Assembly (NCBI GenBank): GCA_949300515.1
Contig: CASGEP010000016.1
Coordinates: 1-38,462 of the forward strand
DNA length: 38,462 nucleotides
From: an uncultured bacterium
GTDB lineage: Bacteria; Cyanobacteriota; Vampirovibrionia; Gastranaerophilales; Gastranaerophilaceae
Direction: 5' to 3'
Shown here: positions 34,465 through 38,462 of the stretch, in pieces
Numbering within the stretch: position 1 is the stretch's first letter
Layout of the letters: each line of letters starts with the position of its first letter
Program-made: the position numbers and the translations under genes
The notes under the pieces: generated by a model
The model's database searches: none
What the model was told of the DNA's origin: nothing
Seen by the model: the letters and a program-made list of their open reading frames with translations, nothing else

Positions 34465-35628
34465 TTAAAACATCCTCATCGGGCGCTTTGCATTGCCTGC
34501 CTTTTGCGTGTTTGAGCTTTCGGTAATTACTCTGTCGCCTTCTTTTATATCGCCCTCTATGATAGCGGTATAGTCGCCGTCAGATGCACCTGTTTTAACC
34601 TCGACCCTTTGAGGTCTTTTGTTTTTGCCCATAATCCAGATACCTTGATTTTCAAACTTCTTTCCGCCCGTGATTTCTTTCGGAGTAAAGCGAAATGCCG
34701 CGACGGGCACCGCTATAACGTCCTCGCTCTTGTTTGTTATGACCGATACATTTGCCGTCATACCGGGGATAAGTTTGTTATCGTCGTTTGCAACATCGAC
34801 AATCACGGTGTATGTAACAACATTTGAAACTGTTGTCGGCGAAATTCTTACCTGCGATACTTTGCCGTAAAATTCCTCATCTGCGTAGCCGTCAAGTGTA
34901 TATTTGACATCCTGTCCTACTTTTATTCTGCCGATATCCGCTTCCGATACGTTAACTTCTATCTGCATTTGGGTTAAATCCTGCGCCACCATAAACAAAG
35001 TAGGTGTCTGAAAGCTTGCGGCAACGGTTTGCCCTACATCAACACTTCTTGATACCACAACTCCGTCCACGGGTGAGATTATTTTTGTATATCTTAAATT
35101 TGTAAGGTTGTTTTCAAGCGTTGCACTTGCCTGATTTATTTGAGCTTTCATTGCGTTCAGCTCGGCAAGGTTTGATTTGTAATTGGCTTCCGCAAGGTCA
35201 ACTTCGCTTTTTGATACATAGTTTTTGGTATAGAGTTTTACATATCTTTCGTAGTTTTTCTTTTCGTATTCAAGCATACTCTTTGTTTTTAAGTAGTTTG
35301 CTTTTGCGGCGTTAAGGTCGCCCCTTGCTTTATCAACCTGAGCCTGAAAAAGCGCGGGGTCAATTTGTGCAAGAAGGTCGCCTTTTTTGACTTTTGAGTT
35401 ATAATCCGCATAGATGTATTTGATTGTACCTGACACCTGAGTACCTATATCTACCGTTTGAACCGGGTTTATAGTACCTGAGGCTTCTACGCTTTCAACA
35501 ATGGTGCGCTTTTTGACGGGCACGCTTTTGTAGTACACGCTCTTTTTTAGTACCAAATGCTTTATAGCCAGCAGCAAAAGTATTATTATAAAAATGGCTG
35601 CAATTATCGTTATCGCTTTTTTTCTCAT
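34465..35628 (-). CDS. MacA-type membrane-fusion protein
   Basis: A periplasmic adaptor of 387 residues. One N-terminal helix (about 5-25) anchors it. The lipoyl domain (ASGTINPVQTVDIGTQVSGT, VKKGDLLAQIDPALFQAQVD) is split by a helical hairpin (about 95-165), followed by the barrel domain (SPVDGVVVSRSVDVGQTVAA) and a membrane-proximal domain with VPVAAFRFTP. The final domain (GIWIMGKNKRPQRVEVKTG) is as in MacA. It overlaps the upstream outer-membrane factor by four bases and abuts the ATPase gene. It stimulates MacB ATPase in the characterised E. coli system; the substrate here is unknown. Confidence 0.92.
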   Translation of the reverse strand: MRKKAITIIAAIFIIILLLLAIKHLVLKKSVYYKSVPVKKRTIVESVEASGTINPVQTVDIGTQVSGTIKYIYADYNSKVKKGDLLAQIDPALFQAQVDKARGDLNAAKANYLKTKSMLEYEKKNYERYVKLYTKNYVSKSEVDLAEANYKSNLAELNAMKAQINQASATLENNLTNLRYTKIISPVDGVVVSRSVDVGQTVAASFQTPTLFMVAQDLTQMQIEVNVSEADIGRIKVGQDVKYTLDGYADEEFYGKVSQVRISPTTVSNVVTYTVIVDVANDDNKLIPGMTANVSVITNKSEDVIAVPVAAFRFTPKEITGGKKFENQGIWIMGKNKRPQRVEVKTGASDGDYTAIIEGDIKEGDRVITESSNTQKAGNAKRPMRMF

Positions 35629-37154
35629 CTGACCCCCATGGATTTTTTAAACTCTTCGCGCGCTACATTGTAGTCAAAAATCGACTGCACAAAGGCGAGC
35701 TGGGCGTTATTATAGTTTGTTTGCGCGTCCTGAAGTTCAATAAAGTTGTTTAGACCTACCGCATATCTTCCGTCAGCAAGTTCAAAATTTTCCAGTGTCT
35801 GGCGGACTTTATCCCCCATTAAGGGAATTGTTTTTTCCAGTCTGCGCATTGCAAGATAGTACTTTTGAACCTCAAAATTTATATTCTTTTCGGACAGGTC
35901 AATGTTATCCTGCGCGATTGCAAGATATGCCTTTCCTTCGTCTATTCTGCATTTAATATCCATTACGTTAATCATAGGAAAATCAAGGTTGGCGCTTGCC
36001 GTAAAGCCTGTGTTCGACTGGCTGTCCATATATCTCAGGTTATATCCCGCACTTGCCGAAATCTCAGGAGCCCAGCTTCTTTTAATTTGTTTTAGGGATT
36101 CTTCCTGCGCCCTTAAAACCATTTTTAAAGATTTTAAATCGGGACGGTTATCATATGCGGTTTGGATTGCCTCTTTTAATTCTATTATAAAAGGGTCAAA
36201 TTTGTAATTTTGTAAAATGTCCTGTTTTTCTATCCCCGAGGTTAGAAGAATTGCGCTGTGTTCAAAGTCGTCAGCTTCGCCGTTTTTCTTAATTGTACTT
36301 ACTTCAACGGTTTGCATTTTGTAGTTATTCTTTAAAAAGTCGAAATTTTCCGTATTTTCAACCGTAAAGTCTTTATCTTCAAGGTAGAACATAGAGTTTT
36401 TAAGGTTTACCATAGCGGTATCGTATTGATATTGGGCATCTATGAGCTGCGTTTTGGCATCTGTCAAATATACTTCCGCGTTTACAACGTCAATTTTTGA
36501 CCTCAGACCTTCTTCAAACATTGCTTTTGTGCGCTCGTAGTTCAATGTGTTAATTCTTACCGAGCGCTCGAATATATCAACATTGGCAAGTGCCGCAAGT
36601 ACCGAAAAATATGCGGTTTTTACGTTATAAACAGTCTGAAGTATACTGTAGTCTAAGTCATATCCTGCAGATTCGCGGTTGAACTTTTGCATATTTACTC
36701 CCGCGGTAGTTCTGCCAAAGTTCCAGATAAGTTGATTAACACTGGCGTTGAGCTGGTAATAGCCGTTTGAGTTGCCGCTGCCCCCGCCTCTCCACATGCT
36801 GCTTGAGGTGTAGCCCGAGGAGTTACTGTATTGATAGTTGTATCCGGTGCCAAAGCCAAGCATGGGGAAATAATCCGATTTAGCCTGCCCCACCCTGCTT
36901 TTTTGAACTTCGTAATTGTTTGCGGATATCCGTATGTTGGGGTCATTACTGATTGCATATTCTACACACTCTTCAATTGAAAGAGTTTTTTTACCTCTTT
37001 CTTTTTCCTCGGGTGTAATTACCTGCTGCTGAGTTTGTTTGTCTTTTGAATTTTTTTTAAAAATATTAAACGAGAACGCACCCGCGCTTTGCGTTGTAAA
37101 GGCTGCGGCAAGTAACCATATAAAAATACTCTTTACTAGTCTGTTGCAATACAT
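35625..37154 (-). CDS. TolC-family outer-membrane factor of the MacAB-type operon
   Basis: A protein of 509 residues. The signal peptide spans about 1-26 (ends SAGA) and is followed at once by FSFNIFKKNSKDKQ (27-40), a motif shared in form with the two other outer-membrane factors. TolC repeats start at LSIEECVEYAISNDPNIR and recur as NRPDLKSLKMVLRAQEESLK, with the usual GLRSKIDVVNAEVYL and GLNNFIELQDAQTNY turns. An insert of about 60 residues (near 250-305, KDFTVENTENFDFLKNNYKM onward) separates the two halves. It is the first gene of the operon. The ATG at 37154 lacks a clear ribosome site; a TATATT 20-25 bases upstream may be the -10 of a transcript with a very short leader. Confidence 0.92.
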   Translation of the reverse strand: MYCNRLVKSIFIWLLAAAFTTQSAGAFSFNIFKKNSKDKQTQQQVITPEEKERGKKTLSIEECVEYAISNDPNIRISANNYEVQKSRVGQAKSDYFPMLGFGTGYNYQYSNSSGYTSSSMWRGGGSGNSNGYYQLNASVNQLIWNFGRTTAGVNMQKFNRESAGYDLDYSILQTVYNVKTAYFSVLAALANVDIFERSVRINTLNYERTKAMFEEGLRSKIDVVNAEVYLTDAKTQLIDAQYQYDTAMVNLKNSMFYLEDKDFTVENTENFDFLKNNYKMQTVEVSTIKKNGEADDFEHSAILLTSGIEKQDILQNYKFDPFIIELKEAIQTAYDNRPDLKSLKMVLRAQEESLKQIKRSWAPEISASAGYNLRYMDSQSNTGFTASANLDFPMINVMDIKCRIDEGKAYLAIAQDNIDLSEKNINFEVQKYYLAMRRLEKTIPLMGDKVRQTLENFELADGRYAVGLNNFIELQDAQTNYNNAQLAFVQSIFDYNVAREEFKKSMGVR

Positions 37155-37203
37155 CTTGTTAAAATATGTTAATAATATATAATTTTAGATTCAAAGTTAA
37201 TAT

Positions 37204-37232
37204 TGTCAACCATGCCGATGGATGATTTGACA
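37204..37232. promoter_or_regulatory. Back-to-back TTGACA elements between the MacAB operon and the parvulin gene
   Basis: A perfect -35 hexamer faces the minus-strand operon (complement of 37204-37209) and another faces the plus-strand gene (37227-37232), 17 bases apart. Neither has a good -10 at 16-18 bases: the minus side offers AAAATT and the plus side ACTTTA. Either both promoters are weak and activator-dependent, or the matches are chance. Confidence 0.35.
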
Positions 37233-37285
37233 CATTAATTTTATGTTAAACTTTATTAGGTAACTAATATGCAAGGGATTGTTTT

Positions 37286-37654
37286 ATGAGAAAGATATTA
37301 CTGTTAATATTTGCACTGTTTACTTTTACGCTGATTTGCGATGCGAAAGTTCCGGTTAATGAAAATGCTCAAAACTATACTGCGGTTAAAGCTTCGCATA
37401 TACTTGTAAGCAGTGAATCAAGAGCCAAAGCTTTAAAGAACAGAATTGAAAACGGCGAGTCTTTTGCCCAGCTTGCAAAAAAATACTCGGCATGCCCCTC
37501 GGGCGAGTTTGGCGGTAATTTAGGTTATTTTGAGCGCGGCAAAATGGTAAAAGAATTTGAAGATGCAGCTTTTTCACTGCCCGTCGGAGTTGTATCAGAC
37601 CCTGTTGAAACTGATTTCGGCTGGCATTTGATTAAGGTCTATGATAAGCGTTAG
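37286..37654 (+). CDS. Small exported parvulin-type peptidyl-prolyl isomerase
   Basis: A protein of 122 residues made of a signal peptide (about 1-20, LLLIFALFTFTLICDA) and a single PpiC rotamase domain. The hallmarks are VKASHILVSSESRAKAL, FAQLAKKYSACPSGEFGGNLGYFERGKMV (core GEFGGNLGYF), FEDAAFSLPVGVVSDPV and FGWHLIKV, including both domain histidines. It lacks the chaperone N-domain of SurA and PrsA, so it is a minimal proline isomerase working in the periplasm. AAGGGA lies before the ATG. Its end overlaps the convergent MATE gene by 23 bases. Confidence 0.9.
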   Translation: MRKILLLIFALFTFTLICDAKVPVNENAQNYTAVKASHILVSSESRAKALKNRIENGESFAQLAKKYSACPSGEFGGNLGYFERGKMVKEFEDAAFSLPVGVVSDPVETDFGWHLIKVYDKR

Positions 37655-38462
37655 TTCTTCGTAATTGCCTTATTCTGAAAAGAAGTATTGTTGATGAAAT
37701 TACGCAGGCTGTAAAAAGAGCAAGCGCAAGTCCGCTCCAGAAGCCCATAAGTACTATGTTGTACTTAAATGCCAGCAGACAGCCCGTAGGAATTCCGACA
37801 AGAAGGTATGATACTGCCATTGTAAACATTATCGGTTTTGTATCTTTTAAGCCTTTCAGCGAACCTATGCAGCAGCATTGAATTCCGTCAAAAAACAGAT
37901 AGCATAAAACTATATGTATAACGGGAAGTGCAGTCTGTATTACGTTTGTGTCTTTTGTAAACAGCGAGAGTAAAAATTCGGGGAATAAAAGATAAATAAC
38001 CATATTTGCCGCCATAAAAATGAGCGAGAGATAAATGCCCGCAAGCGAGTATCTTTTTATATCCAGGATGTTTCTCTCTCCGTTTGCAAAGCCGACTTTA
38101 ATTGCCATAGCGTTTGAAACGGACATCGGAAGCATGTAAGTAAGGCTTGTAATTGTTACTATTATGTTATGTGAAGCGGCAAGAACGGAAGAAAATTTAC
38201 CCACAAGCACCGCTGTTATATTAAAGCCCAAAAACTCAAAAAACAGTGCAAACGATATCGGCCAGCCTGTTTTCAGCAGGTCTTTTATGTAGGATTTTGT
38301 CCTTCTTGAACGCCCTTTTAAAAACGGTACGCAGTACACAAAAAGTATAGCCGCTCCTGCCGTTCTTACTATCAGGCTTGCTACGGCAAGACCTTTTACG
38401 CCGAGTTCAGGGAAGCCCCACAGACCAAAGACAAACGCTACATTTAAAAAGAGATTTAAAAA
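37632..38462 (-). CDS. MATE-family multidrug/toxin exporter, 5' end missing
   Basis: The C-terminal 276 residues of a membrane transporter; the open frame continues without a stop to the right window edge, so the true start is outside. Family marks are GFPELGVKGLAVASLIVR (translated from 38412 to about 38365, typical of the sixth helix region of MATE proteins), the start of the second half SFALFFEFLGFNITAVLVGK, ASHNIIVTITSLTYMLPMSV and VGFANGERN. At least eight hydrophobic segments are visible. It would export organic cations or drugs in exchange for Na+ or H+. A GTG at 38339 could be mistaken for a start, but coding clearly extends beyond it. Confidence 0.9.
   Translation of the reverse strand, partial: FLNLFLNVAFVFGLWGFPELGVKGLAVASLIVRTAGAAILFVYCVPFLKGRSRRTKSYIKDLLKTGWPISFALFFEFLGFNITAVLVGKFSSVLAASHNIIVTITSLTYMLPMSVSNAMAIKVGFANGERNILDIKRYSLAGIYLSLIFMAANMVIYLLFPEFLLSLFTKDTNVIQTALPVIHIVLCYLFFDGIQCCCIGSLKGLKDTKPIMFTMAVSYLLVGIPTGCLLAFKYNIVLMGFWSGLALALFTACVISSTILLFRIRQLRRTNAYHRP

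Overview
The window looks like chromosomal DNA from a low-GC, Gram-negative-type bacterium. Three TolC-like outer-membrane factors, a PBP4-type peptidase, MotAB and an RND pump show a cell with two membranes. My best guess is an uncultured gut lineage of the Vampirovibrionia/Melainabacteria (Gastranaerophilales). This rests on general gene style and on two unrelated-looking proteins that share an N-terminal 'MRI...N...(V/L)SF(G/C)' signature. No rRNA or marker phylogeny was available, so the placement is inference.

Left part (1-5805): the truncated start of a minus-strand gene with a strong promoter; a roughly 500-base non-coding stretch with terminator hairpins and tRNA-3'-end-like repeats; a glycosyltransferase gene broken by a frameshift at its DxD motif; and a MarR-EmrA-like module divergent from a TolC-like factor, with paired palindromes between them. 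An orphan sensor histidine kinase follows.

Middle part (5921-24638): a PARP-like ADP-ribosyltransferase candidate, a MntP manganese exporter, dnaK, a phage-virion-like orphan protein, and a metabolic run (ferredoxin/NAD(P) flavoprotein, 56-residue Cys protein, LeuC-type dehydratase, nitrilase, PBP4). On the minus strand is motA-motB-patatin. Then come a second LeuC-type dehydratase, a CAT-anticodon tRNA whose promoter and 5' end lie in an exact 70-bp duplication, a TerC/DUF475 membrane protein, a second nitrilase, bioA, and a 567-residue protein of unknown function.

Right part (24664-38462): a complete RND tripartite pump operon (adaptor, pump, outer-membrane factor) behind a promoter whose -10 lies inside a perfect 16-bp palindrome. 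Next are an EF-hand/coiled-coil/CHAP-like protein without a signal peptide, a complete MacAB-TolC-type operon on the minus strand (outer-membrane factor, adaptor, ATPase, permease), a small exported parvulin and a MATE transporter cut by the window edge.

The dominant theme is export: three outer-membrane-factor systems plus MATE, MntP and TerC-type membrane proteins. The most unusual items are the ADP-ribosyltransferase candidate, its shared N-terminal signature with the 567-residue protein, the CHAP-like protein without a signal peptide, the duplicated tRNA leader, and a recurring aromatic/basic motif after the signal peptide of all three outer-membrane factors.
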